A DNA stretch of 64,000 bases from Rhodobacterales bacterium (GCA_008107755.1 VIRH01000106.1:82637-146636); one strand, 5' to 3'; shown: positions 43,280 to 52,328, numbered from the stretch's first letter. The notes: generated by a model from the sequence alone, not told the origin. Translations and numbers: made by a program.

Positions 43280-44092
43280 ATGGCGATGCGGCGCGGAGCA
43301 GACGCGCCGGGATGCGGTGCGGTCGATCGGGGAGGTACGAAATCGCTCATGGTAACAGACAAGACCAGCCGGCGTGTGGTTCACAGCGAACTGATCGCAG
43401 GCCAGATCGAAAAGGAAATCGTTGACGGCACCATCAGGGCCGGCACCAAGCTTGACGAGGCCGCAATTGCGGCTCGCTTCGGAGTTTCGAGAACGCCGGT
43501 GCGCGAAGCTCTCCTGCAGCTTGTCTCGCGCTCTCTGGCCGAGCGGGTTCCCTACAAGGGCGTCATCGTCTGCGATCTCGCTGCCGAGCGGATCGAGGGC
43601 ATGTTCGAGGCGATGGGCGAAATCGACGGTATGTGCGGACGTCTTGCGGCAGGGCGGATGACTGCATGTGAACGGGCGGTCCTGAATGACCTGCATCTGT
43701 CCATGGGTGAACACGTCAAGGCCGGCCATCTTGAGGCCTATCAGAGCGCCAATTGGGAGTTCCACGACCTGATCCATCGCGGTACGCACAACAGCGATCT
43801 CATTGAAATCGCGCGCGCCATGGGGATCAAGCTTGCGCCCTTTCGCAGGTCCCAGCTCCTCAGCCGTGACAGGGCGGAAAAGTCCTGGGCCGAACATGGC
43901 GACATTGTTGAAGCGCTTCTGGAACGCGATGCCGTCACCGCCGAACGGCTTCTGCGCCTGCACCTGCTCAGTTCCGCGCACACTTTCCTGAAAGCGCTGT
44001 CCGAACGGTCGGGCGAAGGCGCGGCCCAGGGACATCCTGCGCCGGAGGCGGCGGAGACGGCTGATCCTGCGGGGAGCACTCCATACCTGTGA
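43280..44092 (+). CDS. GntR-family (FCD) transcriptional regulator
   Basis: A 270-residue repressor-type regulator. It has a winged helix with 'RFGVSRTPVREALLQLVSRS', then an all-helical FCD ligand domain with metal-binding histidines expected in 'NWEFHDLIHRGTHN' and 'LLRLHLLSSAHTF'. AGGAGGAGG with good spacing marks ATG 43280, so the basic N-terminal extension of about 23 residues is probably real; an internal ATG at 43349 lacks a well-placed site. Its position after the TRAP genes suggests it controls that operon. Confidence 0.9.
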   Translation: MAMRRGADAPGCGAVDRGGTKSLMVTDKTSRRVVHSELIAGQIEKEIVDGTIRAGTKLDEAAIAARFGVSRTPVREALLQLVSRSLAERVPYKGVIVCDLAAERIEGMFEAMGEIDGMCGRLAAGRMTACERAVLNDLHLSMGEHVKAGHLEAYQSANWEFHDLIHRGTHNSDLIEIARAMGIKLAPFRRSQLLSRDRAEKSWAEHGDIVEALLERDAVTAERLLRLHLLSSAHTFLKALSERSGEGAAQGHPAPEAAETADPAGSTPYL

Positions 44093-44115
44093 ACCTGCGG
44101 GTGTCGGCGTTGCGA

Positions 44116-44144
44116 CAAAAAAAGGCCCGCCGGGGAGGCGGGCC
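44116..44144 (-). terminator. Terminator of DUF1127 gene (repeat copy B)
   Basis: On the minus strand GGCCCGCC-TCCCC-GGCGGGCC is followed by T7. It lies 46 bp after the DUF1127 stop and belongs to the repeat shared with 39875-39950. Confidence 0.88.
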
Positions 44145-44189
44145 AGTTCGTCAGCAAGGCGTTGCCGACAGGGGCTGCTAAACAGGTAA

Positions 44190-44510
44190 TCAGGCGGCAA
44201 TCGATCCGCTGGCGTCGTGGGTGTTCTTCACGACCTTGAGTGCGGGTTTCGCCTGTGGTGTGTTCGCTGCGTTGATCGTCACGGTGTGACGCATGGCCGG
44301 CGATCCGGACACCAGGGAAGACGGATCGGAATAGAACGGCAGCGAAAGCGCGCGGCGCACATCGTGGCGGGTCAGCCCGACATCGAGAAGCTGCTCGTCG
44401 GTCCAGTGGGATAGCTCGGCAAACTGGCGGCGGTTCTTGTACACGCGCCATGCACGGGCAACCGTCTGCCCGAAGAGAGCGAAGAAGGGGGTGCTGAATG
44501 TCTGTGTCAT
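44190..44510 (-). CDS. DUF1127 domain-containing protein
   Basis: A 106-residue small basic protein. The DUF1127 (YjiS-like) core lies at about residues 18-48: 'VARAWRVYKNRRQFAELSHW' then 'LLDVGLTRHDVRRALS'. The C-terminal half is low-complexity and polar. Small DUF1127 proteins influence RNA turnover and phosphate or carbon metabolism in rhizobia; the role of this longer form is not known. AGGAG lies ten bases before the ATG at 44510. It is divergent from the first LysR gene. Confidence 0.88.
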   Translation of the reverse strand: MTQTFSTPFFALFGQTVARAWRVYKNRRQFAELSHWTDEQLLDVGLTRHDVRRALSLPFYSDPSSLVSGSPAMRHTVTINAANTPQAKPALKVVKNTHDASGSIAA

Positions 44511-44752
44511 GGCAAAAATCTCCTGTGGGCGGCCGAAGGGATTTCGGCAGCCTGTTCCGCGCCTGTTGGGCAGTCCTTGTTTGTGGAACATCCTCAAGGT
44601 GACGTAGTGGCACACATAAATCCAACGAATGTTTGTGATGTAAATAATCATAAACGGTGATGCCATATTTGGTCGGCGGCTTTCGCTAAAACATTTCCCC
44701 TCTGAATGATTGTCATGCTAAACATGAGCATGCTTTATCGGTGAGGTGACGG

Positions 44753-45628
44753 ATGCTTGATCTGGACCAGCTCAGGACCTTTGTCGCGATTGCGGAAAGC
44801 GGCAGCTTCACGCGCGCGGCGGATAGCGTCCACAAGACCCAGTCGGCGGTGTCCATGCAGATGCGCCGTCTGGAGGAACGCATCGGCAAGCCGCTCTTCA
44901 CCCGCGTCGGGCGGCAGTCGCGCCTGACGGAACATGGCGAACGGCTACTTCAATATGCCCGCCGCCTTGTGCAGCTCAACGATGAAACCCTTGCCGCCTT
45001 CGACGACACGGAGCTTGCCGGCCTTGTGCGCCTCGGCACGCCGGATGACTATGCGGACCGCTTTCTTCCCGAGATCCTCGCGCGCTTCTCCCGCTCCAAT
45101 CCGAAGGCGGAGGTGAGTGTCGTCTGTGCCCCGACACCCAACCTTGCGGACATGATCGCGGCAGGGGAGCTGGATGTGGCCATCATTACCCACGTTCAGA
45201 AACGTGGCCGCAAGCACGTTGAACTGGTTCGGCGCGAACCGCTTCTGTGGGTGTCCTCAGCCCGTCATGCGGTTGAAAACGAGATCCCGCTGCCGCTCGC
45301 GCTGGGACGCTCGACCTGTGACTGGCGCAAGGCTGCCGTCACCGCGCTGGAGGAGCAGCACCGCGAACACCGCCTGCTGTATTCGAGCTGGAATTCCACG
45401 GCCGTCGGCGCAGCTGTCCTAGCCGGCCTTGCGATTTCGGTTCTGCCGGAATCAGCGCTGCGGTCGGGCATGCGCGTTCTGACGGAAGCAGAGGGGTTTC
45501 CGAGGCTGCCCGAATGCGAAATCGGGATCATGCGGTCCTGGCAGAACACGTCCCGCGTGATCGATGCGCTGGTGGAGCACATCGTTTCGTCGCTCGACAA
45601 CCTCTCCGTTCCTCTGGCCGCAGAATAA
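44753..45628 (+). CDS. LysR-family transcriptional regulator (tandem pair, first)
   Basis: A 291-residue LysR protein. The N-terminal HTH is 'LDQLRTFVAIAESGSFTRAA' with 'HKTQSAVSMQMRRLEERIGK', followed by the two-lobed effector domain. It is close in sequence to the next gene, and both share the 'GRQSRLTE' linker and the 'CDWRKAA'/'CDWRRIS' segment, so they are tandem duplicates. It lies divergent to the DUF1127 gene, which it may regulate. Confidence 0.93.
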   Translation: MLDLDQLRTFVAIAESGSFTRAADSVHKTQSAVSMQMRRLEERIGKPLFTRVGRQSRLTEHGERLLQYARRLVQLNDETLAAFDDTELAGLVRLGTPDDYADRFLPEILARFSRSNPKAEVSVVCAPTPNLADMIAAGELDVAIITHVQKRGRKHVELVRREPLLWVSSARHAVENEIPLPLALGRSTCDWRKAAVTALEEQHREHRLLYSSWNSTAVGAAVLAGLAISVLPESALRSGMRVLTEAEGFPRLPECEIGIMRSWQNTSRVIDALVEHIVSSLDNLSVPLAAE

Positions 45629-45726
45629 CCCGATCTTGAAATGTAAGAGATTTTGATGTATTAATCGCACATTGATCAGAATTTGATATTGCCCTTCCAT
45701 TTCCGCCTCTATTTGATGGTACCTGC

Positions 45727-46617
45727 ATGAACCATGCACTGGACATAGATCAGCTCAGAACGTTCCTCGCGATTGCCGAACTCGGCAGTTTCACGAAGGC
45801 GGGAGAAGCCGTTCACAAGACCCAGTCGGCCGTCTCCATGCAGATGCGCAGGCTCGAGGAAAGGGTTGGTCAACCGATCTTCGTCAAGGACGGACGTCAG
45901 TCGCGCCTGACCGAGGATGGTCAGCGTCTGGTCGAATACGCCCGCCGCATGATCCTTCTTAACGACGAGACCCTGTCCGCATTCAACGGCCAGAAGGAAA
46001 TCGGGCACATCAAGTTCGGCGTGCCGGACGACTATGCCGACCGCCTGCTGCCCCAGGTGCTGGCGGCCTTCAACCGTCTCAACCCCTCCATCGAGGTGCT
46101 TGTGGAATGCGCGGCCAGCGCCAAGCTGACTGCCGCGATCCGCGAAGGCGCGCTCGATGTTGCGATCACGACATCTCATGAGACTTCGGGCGCGCGTGGC
46201 GAGATCATCCGCCGGGAGCCGCTTTACTGGGTCACCTCGAGCCAGCATTCTGCGCACTCGCAGGAAGTTGTCCGTCTTGCCCTCGGGCCGGCCACCTGTG
46301 ACTGGCGACGCATTTCGATGGAGGCGCTCGACAGGGTGGGGCGGCGGTACCGCGTGTCCTACACGAGTTCCAGCGCCGCCGCGCTTGTGGGTGCGGTTCA
46401 GGCCGGTCTCGCGATCACCGTGTTTCCGGAAAGCGCGATCAGGGACGGTATGCGTGTTCTGGATGAGAAGGACGGCTTTCCCGCCCTGGCGGATTGCGAC
46501 ATCGCCCTGTTGAGATCCGATGCCGCCCGCCAGGAAATGCATGACACGCTCTGCAACCATCTTGTGGCTGCGATCGGCAACGTCTCCATTTCCTCCTCGA
46601 CGCTCGCCGCGGAATAG
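45727..46617 (+). CDS. LysR-family transcriptional regulator (tandem pair, second)
   Basis: A 296-residue LysR protein, paralog of the preceding gene: HTH 'LAIAELGSFTKAGEAVHKTQ', 'SAVSMQMRRLEERVGQPIFV'. The 98-bp gap between the two is AT-rich and may hold a separate promoter. Targets are unknown; the convergent DMT exporter and the DUF1127 gene are the nearest candidates. Confidence 0.93.
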   Translation: MNHALDIDQLRTFLAIAELGSFTKAGEAVHKTQSAVSMQMRRLEERVGQPIFVKDGRQSRLTEDGQRLVEYARRMILLNDETLSAFNGQKEIGHIKFGVPDDYADRLLPQVLAAFNRLNPSIEVLVECAASAKLTAAIREGALDVAITTSHETSGARGEIIRREPLYWVTSSQHSAHSQEVVRLALGPATCDWRRISMEALDRVGRRYRVSYTSSSAAALVGAVQAGLAITVFPESAIRDGMRVLDEKDGFPALADCDIALLRSDAARQEMHDTLCNHLVAAIGNVSISSSTLAAE

Positions 46618-46656
46618 TTGGTCAGCCAGCTTTCCGAACGCCGTACGTCTTCGGCG

Positions 46657-47574
46657 TCAGCGTGCGCGCAGCATCAATGCATTTCCGCAAAGAACGAAAA
46701 CAAGCCCGGCGGCCGCATAGGGCGTCCAGTGGTAGCCTTCGAAGATCGTTGAGAGCGAGAGGGCAATTACCGGAAACAGCACGGTGGCATAGCCGGCGCG
46801 CGCCGAACCGATCCGTCCGAGCAGCGTCAGGTAGGACGCAAAGGCGATCACCGACGAGACGATGGCAAGGTATGTCAGGCTGAAGAGATAGGTGGCGCTC
46901 CACTCGACCTCGAAGCTCCGGCCCCGTGCCAGGCAGAAGATCCCCAGAAACGCGGTTCCGTAGACCATGCCCCAGGCCGTGGCCGGGGTGACGGCGATGC
47001 CCTTTTTCTGGGTGTCGGCGGACAGCATGTTGCCGAGGCAGAAGGACAAAGTGCCGCCGACGCACATGGCAAGTCCCACAAGCGCATCATGGTTGAATTC
47101 GGCTCCGGTGACCTGCGGCAAGAACATCAGCCCGACGCCTGCAAATCCGAGAACGCCGGCGGTCAGGGCGATCTTGTGAGGGCGCTGGCCGAACAGGATG
47201 AGGCCGAGAAACAGATTGAAGATCGACGCTGTCGAGAAAACGACGGCGAGGAGCCCGGAGGGCAGGTAGCTCGAGCCGTAGTAGAACAGCGTGAAATTGG
47301 TGGAGAACATCAGGGCGCCGAGCCCCGCGAAGCGGACATGATCTTTCAAAGGAAAGGCGAGATTGTACCCGCGCAGCCTTGCCCAGATCATCATCACCAT
47401 TGCCGCAAGCACGAAGCGCCAGAAGACGGACACCTCCGGCGACACCGTTTCGACCTGCCCTTTCATTGCAATCCAGCTACAGCCCCAGGCAAGGACCGTG
47501 ATGGAATAGAGTCCGTAATCGAAGGCGGAAAAGCCGCCTGACTCCTGTCGGACTGCAGGAGAGGAAATGCTCAT
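46657..47574 (-). CDS. EamA/DMT-family transporter
   Basis: A 305-residue membrane protein with ten membrane segments in two EamA repeats ('GLYSITVLAWGCSWIAMKGQ' opens the first; 'WGMVYGTAFLGIFCLARGRS' lies in the second). Such proteins usually export metabolites or amino acids. ATG at 47574 fits the usual N-terminus; the frame opens further upstream with TTG at 47631. Confidence 0.88.
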   Translation of the reverse strand: MSISSPAVRQESGGFSAFDYGLYSITVLAWGCSWIAMKGQVETVSPEVSVFWRFVLAAMVMMIWARLRGYNLAFPLKDHVRFAGLGALMFSTNFTLFYYGSSYLPSGLLAVVFSTASIFNLFLGLILFGQRPHKIALTAGVLGFAGVGLMFLPQVTGAEFNHDALVGLAMCVGGTLSFCLGNMLSADTQKKGIAVTPATAWGMVYGTAFLGIFCLARGRSFEVEWSATYLFSLTYLAIVSSVIAFASYLTLLGRIGSARAGYATVLFPVIALSLSTIFEGYHWTPYAAAGLVFVLCGNALMLRAR

Positions 47575-47719
47575 GAAAGACACCGAGGGGCAAGCTGAGG
47601 GAGCCTCAATCTGGGTGCATCGGAACGTCAATACAAATGATTGTTTTTGATCTTCTCATCACACCGTCAGATGAGTACAGTCGCTGCGATCCGTCGGTTT
47701 CCGGGAGACGCTTTACAAA

Positions 47720-48424
47720 ATGACCATTCTCGTTATCGAGAATTACCCGGACACGGGCCTTGGCCTGCTCGGCCGCGTGGCGGCAGCTTCCGGCCATGAG
47801 TGGACCTCCGTCAGGGCAGGGCAGGGGGAGATGGTTCCCCAGACCGCAGGAGATTTCAGGGCCCTCGTGGTTCTTGGCGGCGTGCAGAACGCGCTGGCTG
47901 ATGAAGACTATCCCTTTCTCCCCGATGTCTGTGGTCTGATTCGCGACTTTCACAGAAAGGATCTGCCTGTCCTCGGCATCTGCCTTGGGTCGCAGCTCAT
48001 CGCCCGCGCGTTCGGCGGCGGGAATGTTCTGGGACGGCCGGTAGAGTTTGGCTGGCGGGAGGTGACGCCGACCTCCGAAGGCGACCGGGATCCTGTCCTC
48101 AAGGTGCTTGGGCGCGGCGTTGCGCAGTTCCACTGGCACTCCGACACGGTCACCCTGCCGCATGAGGCGGTCCATCTGGCGCAGAGCGGGATGACGCCGA
48201 TCCAGGCCTTCAGGATGGGGCGGGCGACTTACGCCATCCAGTTTCATTTCGAAACCGGCCTGGAGGAGGCACGTCATTGGAGCAAAGCCTTCGCTGACGA
48301 GATCGCCGCTCATACACCGGACTGGCAGGAGCGTTTCGCGGAAGAGGCGAAGCGCAACGCGGGCCGTGCTGACGAGGCAGGCGCCGCGATTTCGCGGGCC
48401 TGGCTCTCGCTTGTGCGTCGCTGA
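47720..48424 (+). CDS. Class I glutamine amidotransferase-like protein
   Basis: A 234-residue protein of the GATase1 fold (GMP-synthase amidotransferase-like). Nucleophile Cys in 'VLGICLGSQLIARAFGG'; histidine in 'YAIQFHFETGLEEA' two residues before the glutamate. The full Cys-His-Glu triad is therefore present, so the protein may be an active amidase or gamma-glutamyl hydrolase. The partner or substrate is unknown. Divergent from the DMT exporter. Confidence 0.88.
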   Translation: MTILVIENYPDTGLGLLGRVAAASGHEWTSVRAGQGEMVPQTAGDFRALVVLGGVQNALADEDYPFLPDVCGLIRDFHRKDLPVLGICLGSQLIARAFGGGNVLGRPVEFGWREVTPTSEGDRDPVLKVLGRGVAQFHWHSDTVTLPHEAVHLAQSGMTPIQAFRMGRATYAIQFHFETGLEEARHWSKAFADEIAAHTPDWQERFAEEAKRNAGRADEAGAAISRAWLSLVRR

Positions 48425-48445
48425 GCGACAGGACCTGCGACTGGC

Positions 48446-49582
48446 CTAGAGAACGAGGTTATGCCGACCGACGTTGCGGATGTCGGTCTCGCCGCAAAGC
48501 CCCATGGTGATATCCATCTCCTTGTGCAGGATTTCCAGCACTCGGGTTACGCCCTTCTTGCCCATGGCGCCGAGGCCATAGATGAAGGCGCGGCCGATAT
48601 AGGTGCTGTGCGCGCCCATGGCGACCGCCTTGAAGATATCCTGGCCGGAGCGGATGCCGCCGTCGAAATGCACCTCGATCCTGTCGCCGACCGCATCGAC
48701 AATGTCACCGAGCACGTCATAGGAGGCGAGCGCTCCGTCGAGCTGACGGCCGCCGTGGTTGGACACCACGATGGCATCCGCGCCCAACTCGGCCGCGATC
48801 TTTGCGTCCTCGACGTCGTTGATGCCTTTCAGGATGAGTTTGCGGTTCCAGTGTTTCTTGACCCATTCGACCGATGACCAGTCGAGCGTCGGATCGAACT
48901 GGCTGTTGGTCCATTCGGCCAGCGAAGACATGTCGTCCACACCGGAAACGTGGCCGTGGATGTTGCCGAACTGGCGGCGCTTGGTCTTGAGCATGTTCAG
49001 GCACCAGCGCGGCTTAAGGGCAAGATCCAGAAGAACATGCGGCTTCGGGTTGGGCGGCGTCGACAGTCCGTTCTTGATGTCGCGGTGGCGCTGGCCGAGC
49101 ACCTGAAGATCAAGCGTCAGCACAAGCGCCGAACAGCCTGCGTCGTTTGCCCGCTGCATCAGATTTTCCGAAAAACCCCTGTCGCGCATGACATAGAGCT
49201 GGAACCAGAATGGGTCCCGGGTGTGTTCCGCGACATCCTCTATGGAGCACACGCTCATGGTCGACAGCGTGAAGGGAACACCGAACTCCTCGGCTGCCTG
49301 CGCCGCCAGGATTTCGCCGTCGGCATGCTGCATGCCCGTGATACCGACCGGGGCAAGGGCCACCGGCATGGCCACGTCCCGCCCGATCATGGTTGTCTTG
49401 AGCGAGCGATTGTCGATGTTGCGGGCGACCCGCTGACGAAGCTTCTGACGCTGCAGGGCAGTCTCATTGTCCCTGTAGGTGCTCTGCGTCCAGGAACCGG
49501 TATCGGCATAGTCGTAGAACATTTTCGGTACGCGGCGTCTCGCCAGGGCCTGCATGTCGGCAACATCGGTGACAACTGTCAT
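48446..49582 (-). CDS. lldD: FMN-dependent L-lactate dehydrogenase / alpha-hydroxyacid oxidase
   Basis: A 378-residue member of the FMN-dependent alpha-hydroxyacid dehydrogenase family, oxidising L-lactate (or a related 2-hydroxyacid) to the 2-oxoacid. The catalytic histidine lies in 'VVSNHGGRQLDG', FMN-binding segments are 'VALAPVGITGMQHADGE' and 'FDGGIRSGQDIFKAVAMGAH', and 'FWFQLYVMRDR' is the substrate-site strand. GAGGAACCTCCA precedes the ATG. It lies 20 bp downstream of its probable regulator in one operon. Specificity for lactate over other hydroxyacids is inferred from this LldR-type context. Confidence 0.9.
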   Translation of the reverse strand: MTVVTDVADMQALARRRVPKMFYDYADTGSWTQSTYRDNETALQRQKLRQRVARNIDNRSLKTTMIGRDVAMPVALAPVGITGMQHADGEILAAQAAEEFGVPFTLSTMSVCSIEDVAEHTRDPFWFQLYVMRDRGFSENLMQRANDAGCSALVLTLDLQVLGQRHRDIKNGLSTPPNPKPHVLLDLALKPRWCLNMLKTKRRQFGNIHGHVSGVDDMSSLAEWTNSQFDPTLDWSSVEWVKKHWNRKLILKGINDVEDAKIAAELGADAIVVSNHGGRQLDGALASYDVLGDIVDAVGDRIEVHFDGGIRSGQDIFKAVAMGAHSTYIGRAFIYGLGAMGKKGVTRVLEILHKEMDITMGLCGETDIRNVGRHNLVL

Positions 49583-49602
49583 TGGAGGTTCCTCTCCGGA
49601 AA

Positions 49603-50379
49603 TCAGGATTGTAATGATTGTTTGGGTGATCTGGAGCGCCTGAGGCCGGCCAGCTGTTCCCGTCGGTCCAGTTCGTTGGCATCGGCGAGTGTGCCCCGCA
49701 CATAGTCGATGTGATCTTCCGACGCCGTGCGGGCGCCATCTGCCTCGCCGGCGGCCACGGCTTCGGCGATTCGAAGGTGCTGCCGCAGTAGATCTGCCCG
49801 CGCACCGGGATGATGATAGAGCCGGCCGCGGTTATAGAAGACGCCGTTTTCCAGCAGCCGATAGCAGGACCGCAGCGTGTGCAGCAGCACCACGTTATGA
49901 GCCGCTTCACCGATCGCATGGTGAAAGTCCACATCCAGCCGCGCTTCGGCTTCAAGGTCTTCCTGCTCATAAGCTGCGCGCATCTGGTCGGTAATATCGG
50001 CAAGCCGGGCAAGGTCCGAGGGGGCGGCGCGGTTGGCCGCCTGGGCCGCGGCCATTGCCTCGATCCCCCGGCGGAACTCGAAATAGTCGCTGACAGCATT
50101 CTGGTGCCGGGCGATCAGGTCGATCACCGCGTCGGAGAAGATCGGGCCGATCAGGTCGCAGACGAATGTGCCTCCGCCCCGGCGTGCCTCGACGAGCCGG
50201 CGCTCCTCAAGTGTCTTCAGCGCATCCCGCAGGACCGGGCGCGAAACATGCATCCGTTCGGCGAGGTCGCGTTCCGACGGTAACCGCTCGCCGGACACGA
50301 GAACGCCCTTCAGGATAAGATTCTCGATCTGGTCGACGATGGCATCCGCCGTTTTCTGATGGTCTATCGGTTGGAACAT
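49603..50379 (-). CDS. FadR/LldR-type GntR regulator
   Basis: A 258-residue GntR-family protein of the FadR/FCD group. The winged helix is 'LPSERDLAERMHVSRPVLRD' with 'LVEARRGGGTFV'; the C-terminal FCD helical domain includes 'LDVDFHHAIGEAAHN'. It is co-directional with lldD and 20 bp upstream of it, and a dyad resembling an LldR operator lies about 50 bp before its start. It probably represses both genes until lactate or a similar acid is present. Confidence 0.9.
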   Translation of the reverse strand: MFQPIDHQKTADAIVDQIENLILKGVLVSGERLPSERDLAERMHVSRPVLRDALKTLEERRLVEARRGGGTFVCDLIGPIFSDAVIDLIARHQNAVSDYFEFRRGIEAMAAAQAANRAAPSDLARLADITDQMRAAYEQEDLEAEARLDVDFHHAIGEAAHNVVLLHTLRSCYRLLENGVFYNRGRLYHHPGARADLLRQHLRIAEAVAAGEADGARTASEDHIDYVRGTLADANELDRREQLAGLRRSRSPKQSLQS

Positions 50380-50429
50380 GACTGCCGAAACGTGAGTTTG
50401 AAGACTGCAAAATACGGCGATTTTGTCGA

Positions 50430-50450
50430 TTGGTCAATTTTATTGTCCAA
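50430..50450 (-). promoter_or_regulatory. Candidate LldR-type operator
   Basis: A 21-bp inverted repeat with arms TTGGTCAAT and ATTGTCCAA separated by TTT, 51 bp upstream of the regulator ATG. The TTGG...CCAA half-sites resemble operators of LldR/FadR-type regulators. Confidence 0.55.
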
Positions 50451-50575
50451 TTTGTGCGATCCGATGCCGCGACATTTCGTCAGTCACCAGCTGAGCACTA
50501 TTACGGGGGTGGCGTTTGCGGTTAGAGGAGGCCAATCTAGGCCTCTTCTAAAAACAGATTTACGGAGCGGAATGC

Positions 50576-51874
50576 GTGGAAGGTACCAGCGAAAACAGGT
50601 CGGCGTTGCCCTCCTTTCGGACATCGGCGTTGCGCGACAAGGTCTTGGGCGAGGTTCATGCCCGTCCGTTTCGCCCGCTCGGGACGCCGCGCACGGTGCT
50701 GCACTACGCCTTTCTCACCAGTGCCGAGGAAGCCGCCGTCGATCAGGCATGGTTCTCAGAGTTCTGCATCTCGCACGGCAACAATGGCCCGACCGAAGGG
50801 GCGCGCCATCACACGCTTGCCTTTGGAGGCGGCAAACTGAGCTGGGAACAGCACGCCGAATTCACCACTTACACCTGGGACGGCGCGGCAAGTGCCGATG
50901 CCCTGTTCGCCCCCGTCTCGCACTCCCATCCTTTCGGGGCCGCTTTCAAGGCGCCTGGTGACCTGCTGGTGGCAGCCCGTCTGGAGCTTTGCGCACCAAC
51001 GGAAAACGAAGACTGGCGCCGGCAATTCGACGCCGGCAGCCTCTGCGTCTCCGATCTGGAGGAAGGCAAGGCGATGGTCGCGACCGACTTTCGCCAGGAT
51101 GGCGACGGCCTGACTCGCTTTCTGGTGTTCAACCGGTCGCTGAGTGAGGTTCAGCTTGGCGCGGTCGTTCAGCGGCTGATCGAGATCGAGACCTACCGCA
51201 CCCTCGCGATGCTGGGGCTTTTCGAGGCGACGGCGCTGCAACCGGAAATCCGAAAGTTCGAGATCGAACTGGCGGAACTGACGGGCAAGATGAAGGCGAC
51301 GGCCGCCCTCGGTGACAACCAGGACCTCCTGCACGAGCTCTCGGGCCTTGCGGCCGCGCTGGAAGCAGGGGCGACAGCCAGTACCTTCCGTTTCGGGGCG
51401 AGTCGGGCTTACGACGAGATCGTCAAGGCGAGGATCGCCACCCTGCAGGAAGTCGCCGCGCCCGGCGAACTTTCCATGTCGTCCTTCCTGTCCCGGCGGC
51501 TTGCCCCGGCCATGCGCACCTGTCAGGCGATCGAGGATCGGCAGGCGATGCTTTCACGCAAGCTCGCCCGCGCAACGACCCTGCTGCGCACCCGTGTGGA
51601 TGTCGAGCTGGAGCAGCAGAACCGCAGCCTGCTGGAATCGATGGACCGGCGTGCGCATCTGCAACTGCGGCTCCAGCAGACGGTGGAGGGCCTGTCGGTT
51701 GCCGCTGTCAGCTACTATGTGGTCGGGCTGATTGCCTATCTGGCGAAGGCGGCAAAGGAAGCCGGACTGCCGGTGCCCGAGCCCGGCATAACCGCGGGCC
51801 TTTCCGTGCCCGTCGTCATTCTGGTGATCTGGGGCGTCGTGCGCCGTATCCGGAGGAAGCACGGCGAAAACTGA
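50576..51874 (+). CDS. DUF3422 family membrane-anchored protein
   Basis: A 432-residue protein of the DUF3422 family. It has a large cytosolic N-terminal part beginning 'RDKVLGEVHARPFRPLGTPR', a long helical/coiled-coil middle (about 205-375), and two membrane helices at the C-terminus ('VAAVSYYVVGLIAYLAKAAK', 'GLSVPVVILVIWGVVRRI'). The arrangement recalls CorA-type or tethering proteins, but the function is not established. The start is GTG at 50576 after CGGAGCGG. A bidirectional terminator follows. Confidence 0.88.
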   Translation: MEGTSENRSALPSFRTSALRDKVLGEVHARPFRPLGTPRTVLHYAFLTSAEEAAVDQAWFSEFCISHGNNGPTEGARHHTLAFGGGKLSWEQHAEFTTYTWDGAASADALFAPVSHSHPFGAAFKAPGDLLVAARLELCAPTENEDWRRQFDAGSLCVSDLEEGKAMVATDFRQDGDGLTRFLVFNRSLSEVQLGAVVQRLIEIETYRTLAMLGLFEATALQPEIRKFEIELAELTGKMKATAALGDNQDLLHELSGLAAALEAGATASTFRFGASRAYDEIVKARIATLQEVAAPGELSMSSFLSRRLAPAMRTCQAIEDRQAMLSRKLARATTLLRTRVDVELEQQNRSLLESMDRRAHLQLRLQQTVEGLSVAAVSYYVVGLIAYLAKAAKEAGLPVPEPGITAGLSVPVVILVIWGVVRRIRRKHGEN

Positions 51875-51888
51875 GTGACCCAAACAAA

Positions 51889-51912
51889 AAAGGCCGGGTA
51901 TTCCCGGCCTTT
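51889..51912. terminator. Bidirectional terminator between DUF3422 and cytochrome c genes
   Basis: AAAGGCCGGG-TATT-CCCGGCCTTT: a 10-bp perfect stem. On the minus strand it is followed by TTTGTTTG, serving the cytochrome gene; on the plus strand it ends the DUF3422 transcript. Confidence 0.88.
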
Positions 51913-51932
51913 CGTTGCGATCGGTTCAGACC

Positions 51933-52328
51933 TTACTTGGTCGAGCCATCGGCGTTGAATTGAGCCAGATAGGCGATCACGTTCTCGCGGTCGTCTTCCT
52001 TTCTCAGGCCGGCAAAAGCCATCTTGCCCTTCGGAATCACGGCCTTCGGTTTGGTCAGATACTCATCGAGCGTCGCTTCGTCCCAAACCTTGCCTTCGCC
52101 GAGTTCAAGCAGGTTCTTCGAATACTTGTAGTCTTCGATCGAACCCCATGGACGGCCCACGATGCCGTTCAGTTCAGGCCCGACCTTGTTCTTCGCTTCC
52201 GGCCCGACCGCATGGCAGGCGGCGCACTTCCTGAACACCTTTTCGCCCTTGGCTGCGTCGCCCTCGGCACTTGCCTGAGCGGTCAATGCCAGGAGCGCGG
52301 TCCCGGCAATCATCAGCATACGCTGCAT
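51933..52328 (-). CDS. Periplasmic class I cytochrome c
   Basis: A 131-residue protein with a signal peptide ending near 'TAQASAEG' and one haem-binding site 'CAACH' in 'VFRKCAACHAVGPEAKNKVG'. The distal methionine lies in 'PKGKMAFAGLRKEDDRENVI'. It resembles the cytochrome c2/c550 electron carriers of Alphaproteobacteria. ATG at 52328 with GGGAG seven bases upstream is preferred to the TTG two codons earlier. It may carry electrons from periplasmic or membrane dehydrogenases to an oxidase. Confidence 0.93.
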   Translation of the reverse strand: MQRMLMIAGTALLALTAQASAEGDAAKGEKVFRKCAACHAVGPEAKNKVGPELNGIVGRPWGSIEDYKYSKNLLELGEGKVWDEATLDEYLTKPKAVIPKGKMAFAGLRKEDDRENVIAYLAQFNADGSTK

